From the NCBI GenBank assembly GCA_049322515.1, contig JBMOQW010000025.1:144397-208396 (forward strand): a stretch of 64,000 nucleotides of DNA. Direction: 5' to 3'. The position numbers were made by a program, and so were the translations under genes. Of this stretch, positions 26,828 through 35,767 are shown piece by piece (the stretch's first letter is position 1; the number at the start of each line of letters is the position of its first letter). The notes below the pieces were generated by a model. That model made no database searches and was not told where the DNA came from. It worked only from the letters and a program-made list of their open reading frames with translations. Origin of the DNA: Parasulfuritortus sp049322515 (GTDB lineage Bacteria; Pseudomonadota; Gammaproteobacteria; Burkholderiales; Thiobacillaceae).

Positions 26828-26860
26828 GCCGGGCTGTCGGACTACCCTTGCCCGGCTTTT
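26828..26860 (+). terminator. Possible terminator between the yeeE genes and the SCP-2 gene
   Basis: GCCGGGC (26828-26834) and GCCCGGC (26850-26856) could pair around a 15-base loop, followed by TTTT. A consensus TTGACA (26820-26825) lies just before, with a weak TACCCT (26843-26848) 17 bases later, so this gap may instead hold a promoter for the next gene. Confidence 0.4.
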
Positions 26861-26891
26861 GCCCCAATTGCATGTGAGGAGACAATAGAAA

Positions 26892-27395
26892 ATGCGTAAA
26901 CAGCTGTTCGTCCTGGCCGCCCTGTCCTGCGCCGCCACCGCCCAAGCCGCCCCCCTGATGTCCGCCGAGTGGGCCAACCAGGCTTGCCAATACTGGAACA
27001 CCAATACCGCCCTGACCACCGAGCTGGCGGAAAAATGGTCCAAGAACGATGGCGGCCGCGGCTACAAGGTGATCCACATGTACCGCACCGATTGCGGCGA
27101 GAAGACGGCCGTGGAAATGACCATTTCCACCCAGGGCGGCAAGACCACCTGCGTCTATGCCGGCCCGATCAAGAACGCCACGCTGAATTTCGACATGGAC
27201 TACAAGATGCACGCCGAAACCAAGCGCTGGAAGGAAATGGGCGCCGGCGAATACGGCCCGATGCGCGCCATGATGTTCGGCCGGTTGCGCTTCGAAGGCC
27301 CCAAGGGCGAGGCCATGAAGGTCATGGGCCCGTTCGAGCAATTCCTGCTGATTCCCGGCAAGGTGCCGGGCGAAGACGCCTGCCCGGCCAAGTAA
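26892..27395 (+). CDS. Secreted SCP-2 sterol-transfer-like protein
   Basis: A 167-residue exported protein with a signal peptide ending in ATAQAAPLMS. The mature part follows the SCP-2 fold: a strand pair KTAVEMTISTQGGKTTCVYAG, then NATLNFDMDYKMHAETKRWKEM and RAMMFGRLRFEGPKGEAMKVM, the latter like the conserved hydrophobic tunnel region of SCP-2. Three Cys may form disulfides in the periplasm. SCP-2 proteins bind lipids or other hydrophobic ligands; secreted ones next to sulfur genes might handle sulfur or lipid intermediates, but that is speculation. Confidence 0.65.
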   Translation: MRKQLFVLAALSCAATAQAAPLMSAEWANQACQYWNTNTALTTELAEKWSKNDGGRGYKVIHMYRTDCGEKTAVEMTISTQGGKTTCVYAGPIKNATLNFDMDYKMHAETKRWKEMGAGEYGPMRAMMFGRLRFEGPKGEAMKVMGPFEQFLLIPGKVPGEDACPAK

Positions 27396-27409
27396 TCCGG
27401 TCCAGGATG

Positions 27410-27437
27410 AAAAAAGCCCGCTTCGGCGGGCTTTTTT
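27410..27437. terminator. Bidirectional intrinsic terminator
   Basis: AAAAAAGCCCGC (27410-27421), TTCG loop, GCGGGCTTTTTT (27426-27437). A runs and T runs on both sides let it serve both the SCP-2 gene and the convergent FKBP gene. Confidence 0.92.
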
Positions 27438-27459
27438 CATGGTCCAGCAGACACCCCGC

Positions 27460-27948
27460 TCAATGCAGCCGAGGCACCCCCTGTTCGGCCGGAAACCCGG
27501 ACTGAATTTCCTCGGGCGTGGCGTCACGCATCGACAGGATCTCGGCGACACACTTGGCCACGCGCCCGGCCAAGGGATTGTTGCCATCCAGGGTGATGCG
27601 GCCGTTTTCGATCGCGGTCACCCGGAAAGTCAGTACATCGCCGTTCTCGTTCTGCATCTCGGCCTCGGCGCCGACGAAGCGGATCTGGGGTGGCACGTTG
27701 TCGAGCTCTTCCTCGATCACCAGATCGGGATTGCGCTCGCCGAAGGCGCCCGGGGGCAGGAGCGATTCCACCTGGTCGCCCACCTTGTGGCCATCCAGGC
27801 TGTGCTCGATCTCGTCGAACAGGCCGCTGCCCGCCCCATGCACATAGCCGGTGGGCATGTCCTGCTGGCCCATCACCTGGCCGCTCTCGTCCAGCACGCT
27901 GTAGCGGATATAGACGACCTTGTGCTTGCTGACCACTTCATCGCTCAT
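27460..27948 (-). CDS. SlyD-like FKBP-type peptidyl-prolyl isomerase
   Basis: A 162-residue protein with the FKBP-type core VVYIRYSVLDESGQVM, then GSGLFDEIEHSLDGHKVGDQVE and the insert-in-flap region of SlyD (PPGAFGERNPDLVIEEELDNVP). LTFRVTAIENGRITLDGNNPLAG closes the fold. It lacks the His-rich metal tail of E. coli SlyD. It catalyses proline isomerisation and acts as a chaperone in the cytoplasm. The ATG at 27948 follows a GGAGTT ribosome site. Confidence 0.9.
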   Translation of the reverse strand: MSDEVVSKHKVVYIRYSVLDESGQVMGQQDMPTGYVHGAGSGLFDEIEHSLDGHKVGDQVESLLPPGAFGERNPDLVIEEELDNVPPQIRFVGAEAEMQNENGDVLTFRVTAIENGRITLDGNNPLAGRVAKCVAEILSMRDATPEEIQSGFPAEQGVPRLH

Positions 27949-27986
27949 GGCGAACTCCTGAAAAATCGGTCGCGCAGTGTAGCAGA

Positions 27987-29660
27987 TCAGCCATGGCCGC
28001 CACGGCGCATGACGCCGCCGCCCTCGGCCAGGCCCCCGCCCCCGCTCAGCGGCGTGAACAACGCGGCCGGAATGGCCAGGCCCAGGGTCTGGTAGAGCCG
28101 GCGCAGCTTGGCCCGGTACAGGTTGTCGAAGGCGGCGACACTGGCCCCCGGGTTGTAGTCGCCGAACCACCAGAACCAATCCGAGCTCTCGCAGGAGCGC
28201 AACTGGGTTTCCGCCTCGCGGCGACGCGCCTCGGACAAGCCGGACAGGGCTTGGTCGTAAGCCGTCTTGGCTGCGCAGAGCAAGTCCCAGGCGCGGTTCT
28301 TGGCCGGATCGCCCATCCAGGTGGTGAAGTCGCCATAGACCCAGCTACCGGCCGAAAGACGGGGCAAGGCGGCGACCTGGTCCGGATACAGGTCGAGATA
28401 CTCCGAAAAGGTCGTGGTCCGGATCGCGGGATGATGGCTCAAGGCTTCATACAGTTCGGACAGGAAGTACCAGCCGTTGTAGGGGTAGTACTCCCAGGCG
28501 TTCTCGCCATCCAGGATCACCGAGACCACGGGCTCGGCGTGCGTGACCTGACGGTAGCGCTCTTCGAGGGTCCGGGGAAAGTGGCGCACCGCGTCCTGGG
28601 CAAACCAGCCCTTGTACTCGAAGCCGATCAGGTCGGACAGGTGATCGTCCCGGAAGAAGGTCACCGTGCGCTGCCCGTCCAAGCGACAGGGCCGGCTCAG
28701 CCAGGCCTGCGGATGACTGCTGTCGAGGCCGGCCTGGTACAGGCTGTGGCGCAGGACGCCCTCGCCGCTCGCCACCCAGCGCACCCCGGCCTCGGAAAAC
28801 AGGGCCAAGGCGGCTTCCGAGACGCCCCCCTCGGCCGGCCACATGCCGGTCGGCGGCTTGCCGAAATAGGCCGCATGCTCGGCCAGGGCTGCGTCCAAAT
28901 GCACGCGCACCCGCGCGGGGCCACCCGGGTAGTGGGTTGCCGAGGGCAGGTGCAAGCCCGGCCGGGCCTCCCGCGCCGACTGGAAATCGATCAGCAGTGG
29001 CGCGATCGGATGGCTGTGCGGCGTGGTCGACAATTCGATCTGACCCCGCGATTCGAGCGCCTGGTAGCGCGGGATCAGGTCGGCGATCACCTCACCGATC
29101 AAGCGATACAGCTGTTCCCGTTCTTCCAGCTCGAAATGGCCGCCCTTTTCCATCAGCTTGACCAGCCAGGCATGCTCGCGGCGCAGCGATTCCCCGGTCC
29201 AGGCCAGGTGATACCAGGTCACCAGGTCGGCCAGGTACTGGCCGGATAAATGCTCGATCTCGGCTTCGCCGTCCTGGCCCGCCGCCTGCCAGAGCCGGTG
29301 CAGACGACGATAACCGGGGAAGGGATCGAGCATGGTCGGAAAGTTCAGCTTGAAGCAGGTCTCGACCAGCGTCCTGCGCCGATCCGGCGACAGGCTGGCC
29401 AGGTCCGGATGCACCAAGGCCTCGAGCAGCGGATCGCGCAGCTGGCTGGTGCGGAACTGTTCGACATAGTCGTCCAGCTGCTCGAGCAGGGTGGGCACGA
29501 AATTGACCACCGCGCGCATGTCCGGCCAGGCTTCGAGATGCGCGGCCATATCGGAGTAATCCTTGAGCGCGTGCAAATAAGTCCAGGGCAGAAAATAGCG
29601 CCCGTCTTCGGTACGATAGTCGGGCTGGTGGAAATGCCAGCACAATACGAGATGAATCAC
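27987..29660 (-). CDS. Glycoside hydrolase family 57 (alpha-amylase or glucanotransferase)
   Basis: A 557-residue GH57 enzyme. CWHFHQPDYR at the N-terminus is GH57 region I. Region III with the nucleophile is GMWPAEGGVSE (Glu277), region IV with the acid Asp is VILDGENAWEYY (Asp384). No signal peptide is present, so it works in the cytoplasm on glycogen or imported dextrins, together with MalQ. Near its end LSGGGGLAEGG is low-complexity. GH57 members include alpha-amylase, branching enzyme and 4-alpha-glucanotransferase; the motifs seen do not decide between them, though the WPAEG form is common in the uncharacterised amylase-like group. Confidence 0.88.
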   Translation of the reverse strand: MIHLVLCWHFHQPDYRTEDGRYFLPWTYLHALKDYSDMAAHLEAWPDMRAVVNFVPTLLEQLDDYVEQFRTSQLRDPLLEALVHPDLASLSPDRRRTLVETCFKLNFPTMLDPFPGYRRLHRLWQAAGQDGEAEIEHLSGQYLADLVTWYHLAWTGESLRREHAWLVKLMEKGGHFELEEREQLYRLIGEVIADLIPRYQALESRGQIELSTTPHSHPIAPLLIDFQSAREARPGLHLPSATHYPGGPARVRVHLDAALAEHAAYFGKPPTGMWPAEGGVSEAALALFSEAGVRWVASGEGVLRHSLYQAGLDSSHPQAWLSRPCRLDGQRTVTFFRDDHLSDLIGFEYKGWFAQDAVRHFPRTLEERYRQVTHAEPVVSVILDGENAWEYYPYNGWYFLSELYEALSHHPAIRTTTFSEYLDLYPDQVAALPRLSAGSWVYGDFTTWMGDPAKNRAWDLLCAAKTAYDQALSGLSEARRREAETQLRSCESSDWFWWFGDYNPGASVAAFDNLYRAKLRRLYQTLGLAIPAALFTPLSGGGGLAEGGGVMRRGGHG

Positions 29661-29742
29661 GACGCGAACCTCGTCATCGATGGAGCGGACATTCTACCGC
29701 CGAAGCATGACCGGTCTGCGCTCGATCCGAGAGCCCCCGCAA

Positions 29743-30621
29743 ATGCCAGAACGCCAACCCGCCACCGACACCGCGCCAGCCATGCGCGATCAGGTCCGTC
29801 CCTTCTTGTTCGAAGCCCTCGACATCCGGGGCGCCCTGGTCCAGCTTGGCGACACTTGGCGCGCGCTCCAGGCCCGTCGCGCCTATCCGGCGCCGGTCGC
29901 CCGCCTGCTCGGCGAGATGACCGCGGTCACCGCCTTGATTGCCGCCAACCTGAAGCACCCCGGCCGCATGACCTTCCAGCTCAAGGGCCAGGGACCGGTG
30001 GAACTGCTGGTGCTGGATTGCGATGAACGCCTGCGCCTGCGCGGCATGGCGCGGAGCCGGCCCGAGGTGGTCGAAGCCCCGGTCCCGGACTTGCTCGGCC
30101 ATGGCCAGCTGGCGCTGACCCTGGAATCGGCGCACATGCGCCAGCCCTACCAGAGCCTGGTCCCCCTCGACGGTGACAGCATCGGCGCCATTTTCGAGCA
30201 CTATCTGGAGCGCTCCGAGCAGCAGCCGACCCGGCTCTTCCTGCAGGCGGGCGCCGAACGCGCCGCCGGCCTGTTCCTGCAGAAGCTGCCGGACGCCGAC
30301 CGGCGCGATCCGGACGGCTGGACGCGCATCCAGCGCCTGGCGGAGACCGTACGCCCCGCCGAACTGACTGGCCTGGGGGGCGTCCCGCTTCTGTCCCGGC
30401 TGTTTCCCGAGGAGGATATCCGGGTCTACGACCCCCGCCCGGTCTCGCACCACTGTCCCGAGGATTGGCCCAAGGTGGAGGCCATGCTGCGCACGCTCGG
30501 CCAGGCCGAATGCGAGGCGACCCTGCGCGAGCACGGCGAAATCCTGATCCAGGACGAGATCTGCGGCCATGACTACCGTTTCGACGCGGCCCGGATCGCG
30601 GCTTTGTTCAACCGAACCTGA
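29743..30621 (+). CDS. hslO: Hsp33-family redox chaperone with altered zinc site
   Basis: A 292-residue Hsp33 homologue, redox-regulated holdase of the cytoplasm. Conserved parts are LGEMTAVTALIAANLKHPGRMTFQLKGQGP, and LFPEEDIRVYDPRPV leading to the C-terminal redox domain. In known Hsp33 that domain holds four Cys, CxC and CxxC, that bind zinc. Here the first pair reads VSHHCPEDW (CxE) and the second QDEICGHDYRFD (DxxC): one Cys of each pair is replaced by an acidic residue. Redox switching by two disulfides is thus impossible as known; zinc may still bind by mixed ligands. ATGs at 29707 and 29782 are alternatives to 29743. The stop overlaps the mnmC start. Confidence 0.88.
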   Translation: MPERQPATDTAPAMRDQVRPFLFEALDIRGALVQLGDTWRALQARRAYPAPVARLLGEMTAVTALIAANLKHPGRMTFQLKGQGPVELLVLDCDERLRLRGMARSRPEVVEAPVPDLLGHGQLALTLESAHMRQPYQSLVPLDGDSIGAIFEHYLERSEQQPTRLFLQAGAERAAGLFLQKLPDADRRDPDGWTRIQRLAETVRPAELTGLGGVPLLSRLFPEEDIRVYDPRPVSHHCPEDWPKVEAMLRTLGQAECEATLREHGEILIQDEICGHDYRFDAARIAALFNRT

Positions 30622-32528
30622 TGGCCTACGTCCCCCTCCTGCCGGCCCGGCTCGAATTCAACCCCGACGGCGTGCCCTGGTCCTCGGCCTACGGCGATGT
30701 CTATCACGCCGCCGCGGGGGGACCGGCCCAAGCACGCCATGTCTTCCTGGCCGGCAATCGCCTGCCGGAGCGCTGGCAGGCCCGCGACCATTTCACGATC
30801 CTGGAAACCGGATTCGGCACCGGCCTCAATTTCCTCGCCACCTGGGCCGCCTGGCGCACTGACCCGCATGCCTGCCGGCGGCTGCACTACCTGTCGGTCG
30901 AACGCCACCCCTTCACCGGCGCCGACCTGGCCCGGCTGCACGGCGCCTGGCCGGAATTCGCGCCGCTGGCGGCCGAATTGCACGCCGCCTGGCCGACCCT
31001 GACCCCCGGCTTCCATCGCCTGGAACTGGACGCCGGCCGGGTGCAGCTCACCCTGCTTCTGGGCGATGCCGCGTCCCTGCTGACCAAGCTGCGTGCCGAG
31101 GTGGATGCCTTCTACCTGGACGGGTTCGCCCCGGACCGGAATCCCGAGCTTTGGTCGCCCGGGCTGATCCGGCGGCTTGGCCAGCTGGCCCGTTGGGGGG
31201 CCTCGGTGGCCACCTGGTCGGTGGCGGTGCCGGTCCGACAACTGCTTGCCGAGGCCGGCTTCAGGGTTGATCTGAGTCCCGGTTTCGGTGGCAAGAAAGC
31301 CATGCTGGTCGGGCGTTTCCTGCAGGAACGACCCCGCCTGTCGCCCCCGGTCCGCGAGGCGCTGGTCCTGGGCGCCGGCGTGGCCGGCACCACCGCGTGC
31401 GAACGGCTGGCCCGGCGAGGCTGGCGGATCACCCTGATCGACCGCCGGCCCGGTCCCGGGCAGGCCGCCTCGGGCAACCTGGCGGGCATCCAGATGCCGA
31501 TGCTGTCGCGCGACGACAATATCGCCTCCCGCCTGTCCCGGGCCGCCTACCTGTATGGGCGGCGCACCTGGCACAGTCCGGCGATGCGCGCCGCTGGCGC
31601 TCGCCTGGCGGCCTGCGGCGTGATGCAATTCGCCCGTGATCCAGCACAGGAAGCCCTGATGCGCGGCACGGCGGATACCTTGGCCCTGCCAGCCGAGTAC
31701 CTCGAGTTCCTCGACGCCGCGGCGGCGACGGTCCGGCTCGGTCATGCCGCGCCGGCCGGCGGCTGGTGGTTCGGACAAGGCGGCTGGGCCCATCCGCCCA
31801 GCCTGTGTCGCGCCGCACTCGAATTGGCCGGGGCATCCGTCGCGTATCGCTTCGACACTTCGGTCCGCACCCTGCGCCGGGTCGGCGAGGCCTGGCAGGC
31901 GCTCGCCGAGGACGGCACGCTGATCGGCGAAGCGCCCCACCTGATTCTGGCCAACGGCGCCGAGGTCACTGCGCTGGCCCAGGCCGCACGCTTGCCGATC
32001 CGCGCAGTGCGCGGCCAGGTCAGCCTGATCGCCGAAGGCCGGCTGCCCCGGCTGCCCGCCTGTCTATGCCGGGATGGCTATGCCACCCCGGCGGTGGATG
32101 GCTGGCACGCGGTAGGCGCGTCCTACGACCTCGACGACGACCCGCAGCCGCGCGAACGCTGCGCCACGGACAACCTGGTCCGCCTGGGCGGCTTGCTGCC
32201 GGACTGGGACAGGCGTGGCCTACTGGACGGACTCGGTCACCGGGTCGGCTTCCGCCCGGTGGCTCCGGATCGCCTGCCGCTGGCCGGCACGCTGCCGGAC
32301 TGGGACACCCTGCCCACCGACACCGCGACCCGATTGGCCGACATGCCCCGCCAGGCCGGTCTGCACGGCCTGCTCGGCTATGCCTCGCGCGGGCTGGTCT
32401 GGGCCGCCTTGTTGGCCGAGACCCTGGCCTGTCAACTGGAAGGGGAACCGCTGCCGATGGAAGCAGATCTGCTCGACGCGGTGGACCCGGCGCGCTTTCC
32501 GCTCCGGGCCCTGCGCAAAGGTCGCTAA
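30621..32528 (+). CDS. mnmC: Bifunctional tRNA mnm5s2U34 methyltransferase/oxidoreductase MnmC
   Basis: A 635-residue fusion that completes 5-methylaminomethyl-2-thiouridine at the wobble base of tRNA. The N-terminal domain (about 1-240) is a SAM methyltransferase: ILETGFGTGLNFL is the SAM motif and DAFYLDGFAPDRNPELWS is the family active-site signature. The C-terminal domain (about 250-635) is FAD-dependent: EALVLGAGVAGTTACERLARRGW is the Rossmann motif and GYASRGLVWAALLAE the closing one. Length is about that of E. coli MnmC. The ATG overlaps the hslO stop (TGATG). The 2-thio group of this nucleoside needs TusA-type sulfur relay, of which a member is encoded at 35768. Confidence 0.95.
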   Translation: MAYVPLLPARLEFNPDGVPWSSAYGDVYHAAAGGPAQARHVFLAGNRLPERWQARDHFTILETGFGTGLNFLATWAAWRTDPHACRRLHYLSVERHPFTGADLARLHGAWPEFAPLAAELHAAWPTLTPGFHRLELDAGRVQLTLLLGDAASLLTKLRAEVDAFYLDGFAPDRNPELWSPGLIRRLGQLARWGASVATWSVAVPVRQLLAEAGFRVDLSPGFGGKKAMLVGRFLQERPRLSPPVREALVLGAGVAGTTACERLARRGWRITLIDRRPGPGQAASGNLAGIQMPMLSRDDNIASRLSRAAYLYGRRTWHSPAMRAAGARLAACGVMQFARDPAQEALMRGTADTLALPAEYLEFLDAAAATVRLGHAAPAGGWWFGQGGWAHPPSLCRAALELAGASVAYRFDTSVRTLRRVGEAWQALAEDGTLIGEAPHLILANGAEVTALAQAARLPIRAVRGQVSLIAEGRLPRLPACLCRDGYATPAVDGWHAVGASYDLDDDPQPRERCATDNLVRLGGLLPDWDRRGLLDGLGHRVGFRPVAPDRLPLAGTLPDWDTLPTDTATRLADMPRQAGLHGLLGYASRGLVWAALLAETLACQLEGEPLPMEADLLDAVDPARFPLRALRKGR

Positions 32529-32535
32529 AGGGAAA

Positions 32536-33414
32536 TTACTTGGTGGCGGCGCCGCCCGCCACCTGGGCCAGGGTTTCCTGGATGATGTAGGGGGCCTCGA
32601 CGATGCGCATGAACTGGCCCATGCCGACCGCCGGCCAGCCGAGTGCGATGCGGTAGCGGGCAAACAGGTGCTGGGCCTTGCCACCGACCACGTAGATCTC
32701 ATAAGGCAACGCGGCGATGTTGTCGGTGCCGATGGTCTTGACCCACCAGCCCTCGCCCTCCTTGGCATCATTCATGGCCACCCCGAACACCGCGATCTTC
32801 TTCTCCGGCACCACCACCTCGTAGACCTTGCTGGTCTTCGCCGTGCCCTTGGCAAGATTGTCCTGGATCGCCTTGACGGCATCCTCGAAGCTCAGGTGCT
32901 CGATCAGCAGGTTCTTGTCGGAGTCAAAACTCTCCATGCCGAACATGTATTGGTATTCGGACAGGTCGGTCTTGGCGACGTCGCCGCCGAAAGTGCCGCG
33001 CGCACCGAGGGTGCGGCCGAGCTTGGTCTGCACGGCCTTGATGGTTTTCTCGGCCACCTTGAATCCGCCCCGGAAATAGGCGCGATACCAGTAGTCTGGA
33101 TTCATATAGGAGACGCTGCCGTCGGCTTTGACGCCGATCCGGATGGGCGCGCCGACGATATTGGCACCGCCCAGGGATTTCACCGTACCCAACAGTGCAT
33201 TGTCGGTCACCACCACCACACCATGGCCAGGCAGGCCCGGGGGCGCATACTTGCCGATCACCGTGAAGCCCGCCTTGGCCAGCTTGTTCTCCACCACCGT
33301 CATGACGTCCTCGATGCCGCCGGCGGCAACACGGTCGCCATTGACATAAGGCGCGAGCGCCCAGGCCCAGGGGCTCAACAGCATGAGCGCGAACGCGCCC
33401 AGGAACTTACGCAT
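32536..33414 (-). CDS. Exported protein of unknown function, distantly DUF302-like
   Basis: A 292-residue protein with a signal peptide (LGAFALMLLSPWAWALAPYV). I do not recognise a family with confidence. Two similar halves seem present: GIEDVMTVVENKLAKAGFTVIGKY near the N-terminus and EDAVKAIQDNLAKGTAKTSKVYEV in the second half, helix-strand elements like those of DUF302 proteins. It lies 70 bases behind the FadL-type gene on the same strand, so the two may be one transcript. A TGGAGAC ribosome site precedes the ATG. Confidence 0.6.
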   Translation of the reverse strand: MRKFLGAFALMLLSPWAWALAPYVNGDRVAAGGIEDVMTVVENKLAKAGFTVIGKYAPPGLPGHGVVVVTDNALLGTVKSLGGANIVGAPIRIGVKADGSVSYMNPDYWYRAYFRGGFKVAEKTIKAVQTKLGRTLGARGTFGGDVAKTDLSEYQYMFGMESFDSDKNLLIEHLSFEDAVKAIQDNLAKGTAKTSKVYEVVVPEKKIAVFGVAMNDAKEGEGWWVKTIGTDNIAALPYEIYVVGGKAQHLFARYRIALGWPAVGMGQFMRIVEAPYIIQETLAQVAGGAATK

Positions 33415-33484
33415 GCTTGTCTCCACATCAATAAAACGGGGCCGGCGTCGTCTCCGCCAGCCCCGCGATTCTACCTGCTCGCGC

Positions 33485-34945
33485 TTAGAAACGCTTGCTG
33501 TACATCAGCTGCCAGTTCATCTGGCTGTGATCGATGGACATCTGCGTCACGGCGCTCTGGACCGTCACTTCCGGTGCGAAGGCCAGCGAGAAATTGACCT
33601 CGGAGCTGGGGTCGATCTCGTAGCCGAAGCCCACCGTGTAATGGTTCTCGATGGTGGCCGGGAAGAGCGGGTTGGTGATGCTCTCCGGGATCGGGTTGCT
33701 GGCCAGGTTGACACCGCCGCGCAGGGTCAGCTTGTCGGTGGTCTTGTAGGCCACGCCCAGCATGAAGATGTCCTGGTCGTCCCAATCCTGGCGCAGGGTG
33801 GCCTCGAAGGTCTGGTTGGCCAGGCCCATGCCGACGTTGCCGGCGGAACTGTTCGCGGTGAAGGTCATGTGGAAGTTCTTCATCACGTCGGACCAGTTCA
33901 GGCGCTTGTAGTCGAGCGCGATCATGGTGCGGTCGTTCGGCTTGAACGACACGCCCAGGCCGAAGGTCTCGGGCCACTGGAAGTCATGCACCGCGAGCTT
34001 GCCGGGCACCGGGATGTCCATGTTGTCGCCGGTACCGGTGGTGACGCCCAGGGTCATGGTGCCATTGCCCTTGAAGTCGCTCATGTCGGTCTTGGAATGG
34101 TAGGTGCCCCCCACCTGCACGCTCGGGCTGGCCTTCCACACGAAGCCGATCTTGCCGGCGAAGCCGGTACCGTTGGTCTTCTGCCGGACATTGAAGGAAT
34201 CGCCGTTGGAGAAATCGAAGTGGCCATAGCGGATATCGGCCACCATGCCGCTCTGCATCATGCCGTTCAGGCTGCCGAGCATGGTGCTGGTCGGGCTGAT
34301 GGCGCCAAAGTAGTTGGTGCTGCCCGGCATCATGTCGCCGAACATGTCACCGCTCAGCGGCATGGCCAGGTCGAGACCGCCCCAGACGAAATCGAGCGAG
34401 CCGCCCACGCGGAAGGCCGGGCTGAGGTCATAGGCGACCGGGAACAACACGCGGCCGACGCCCAGCTCGGAGCGGGCTTCCATGCCGGTCATGCCGGCGC
34501 TGCCGGCGGCGCCATTGGACATGGCATAGCCCAGCGAGCGATAACCACTGACGAAGGAATCCTTGCCATATTCCGTACCCATGCCGCCCTGCGCGAACAT
34601 GCCCACCCCGTAGGTCAGCGCGCCGGTCTTGCGCGACCAGCCCACGGCCGGCATGAGATAGGCATCGCCGCCGGATTCGGCATCCGGCATCATGGGCATC
34701 TTGCTGGTGACATCCGGGCCCAGGAAACCGACCGCGAGGTCCAGGCGATTGCTGCCGTCGGCGACCAGACCCAGGGTGGCCGGGTTGTTCATCATGGCGG
34801 CGTTGCCGTTGTCGTAGGCCATCGAGGCACCCCCCATGGCATGGGCGATCGGGCCATAGCCCTCGAGGTTCATGCCATTGGTGGCATAGGCGCCGCTGGC
34901 AAATCCGGCGGCGGCAAGAGCGAATGCAAGTCTGTTCAACGTCAT
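33485..34945 (-). CDS. FadL/TodX-family outer-membrane transporter
   Basis: A 486-residue outer-membrane barrel for hydrophobic substrates. The signal peptide ends in AGFASGAYATNGMNLEGYG; FadL proteins start the mature chain with such a Gly/Asn hatch, and AHAMGGASMAYDNGNAAMMNNPA is the family signature. The C-terminus MNWQLMYSKRF ends in Phe as required for barrel assembly. Substrate might be a fatty acid or an aromatic or elemental-sulfur-like hydrophobic compound; the sequence does not say. The ATG lies 9 bases after GGGGGAG. Confidence 0.87.
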   Translation of the reverse strand: MTLNRLAFALAAAGFASGAYATNGMNLEGYGPIAHAMGGASMAYDNGNAAMMNNPATLGLVADGSNRLDLAVGFLGPDVTSKMPMMPDAESGGDAYLMPAVGWSRKTGALTYGVGMFAQGGMGTEYGKDSFVSGYRSLGYAMSNGAAGSAGMTGMEARSELGVGRVLFPVAYDLSPAFRVGGSLDFVWGGLDLAMPLSGDMFGDMMPGSTNYFGAISPTSTMLGSLNGMMQSGMVADIRYGHFDFSNGDSFNVRQKTNGTGFAGKIGFVWKASPSVQVGGTYHSKTDMSDFKGNGTMTLGVTTGTGDNMDIPVPGKLAVHDFQWPETFGLGVSFKPNDRTMIALDYKRLNWSDVMKNFHMTFTANSSAGNVGMGLANQTFEATLRQDWDDQDIFMLGVAYKTTDKLTLRGGVNLASNPIPESITNPLFPATIENHYTVGFGYEIDPSSEVNFSLAFAPEVTVQSAVTQMSIDHSQMNWQLMYSKRF

Positions 34946-35060
34946 TGGTGTGTCTCCCCCACTTGAAGCGGTTAAAAAAAGTGCAACCGGCGCATGGTAG
35001 CCGCGCCGTCATCGGGCCGCAACGAACAGTAGATTATTCGAATATTCGGCCGTTATCGGG

Positions 35061-35090
35061 ACATAAAAAAAGCCGCTCGAAAGCGGCTTT
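35061..35090 (-). terminator. Intrinsic terminator of the rhd-tusA-dsrE2 transcript
   Basis: AAAGCCGCT (35069-35077), CGAA loop, AGCGGCTTT (35082-35090). Read on the minus strand it is followed by a run of seven T, 15 bases after the dsrE2 stop. Confidence 0.85.
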
Positions 35091-35104
35091 GACAGCAGAC
35101 AGCC

Positions 35105-35614
35105 TCAAATGAAGAGGCAGATGTCGGAATCGCCTGCGAACTCGAAGAAGGTCGCCGCACCCACGTAGTCGAGTCCGTCGATGAAGTCGGAATGTTCGAA
35201 GCCGAACAGTTCCACGGTCATCTGGCAGGCCAGGAACTTCACATCCGCTTCCTGGCAGAGTTCGCGCAGTTCGGGGATGGTGGCGACGCCGTTGTTGGCG
35301 ATGGTTTGCTTCATCAGCGCGGTGGCCACCGACTCGTAGCCTGGAATCACACACTGCAGGGCATTCGGGATGTTCCAGTTGATGTCCTTGAACCACTTCG
35401 GGCCGAACGGCATCTTCATGGGCATGCCGGGATTGCCAATCGGGCTGACCTTGAGGCCGGAGAGATCCTTACGCACCAGTTGTAGACCATAGAACGTGAA
35501 GAAAATCTGGGTTTCATAGCCCAGGGCCGCCGCCGTGGACGCCAGGATGAACGGGGGGTAGGCCCAGTCCAGAGTGCCTTTGGTGGCAATGATCGCGAGT
35601 TTTTTCTCTTCCAT
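35105..35614 (-). CDS. dsrE2: DsrE2-type sulfur carrier protein
   Basis: A 169-residue DsrE/DsrF-like protein (DrsE_2 family, PF13686). KLAIIATKGTLDWAYPPFILASTAAALG opens the fold and KFLACQMTVELFGF carries Cys130, with Cys120 ten residues before; a pair of Cys in this region is typical of DsrE2. In Allochromatium DsrE2, TusA and rhodanese are encoded together and hand sulfane sulfur to the oxidation machinery. It is third in the same order here, downstream of rhd and tusA. A hydrophobic stretch (PPFILASTAAALG) may attach it to the membrane. Confidence is high given the cluster. Confidence 0.9.
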   Translation of the reverse strand: MEEKKLAIIATKGTLDWAYPPFILASTAAALGYETQIFFTFYGLQLVRKDLSGLKVSPIGNPGMPMKMPFGPKWFKDINWNIPNALQCVIPGYESVATALMKQTIANNGVATIPELRELCQEADVKFLACQMTVELFGFEHSDFIDGLDYVGAATFFEFAGDSDICLFI

Positions 35615-35718
35615 CTCACACCTTCAATCGTTTGTGTTGGGTTGCGGGACCAACCAGGCGATGCAGACTGTTCGCCCTGTCTTGTGCCATCCGCCCGGGC
35701 CTCGCTCCGGATGTGAAC

Positions 35719-35740
35719 AGGGCCTCGACATCGAGGCCCT
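35719..35740 (-). other. Perfect hairpin between tusA and dsrE2
   Basis: AGGGCCTCGA (35719-35728) and TCGAGGCCCT (35731-35740) are a perfect 10-base inverted repeat with a 2-base centre. No T run follows, so it more likely stabilises or processes the mRNA than stops it; it could make the carrier TusA more abundant than DsrE2. Confidence 0.5.
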
Positions 35741-35767
35741 TGTGAGTCATTGGCGTCTGGCGACTGC

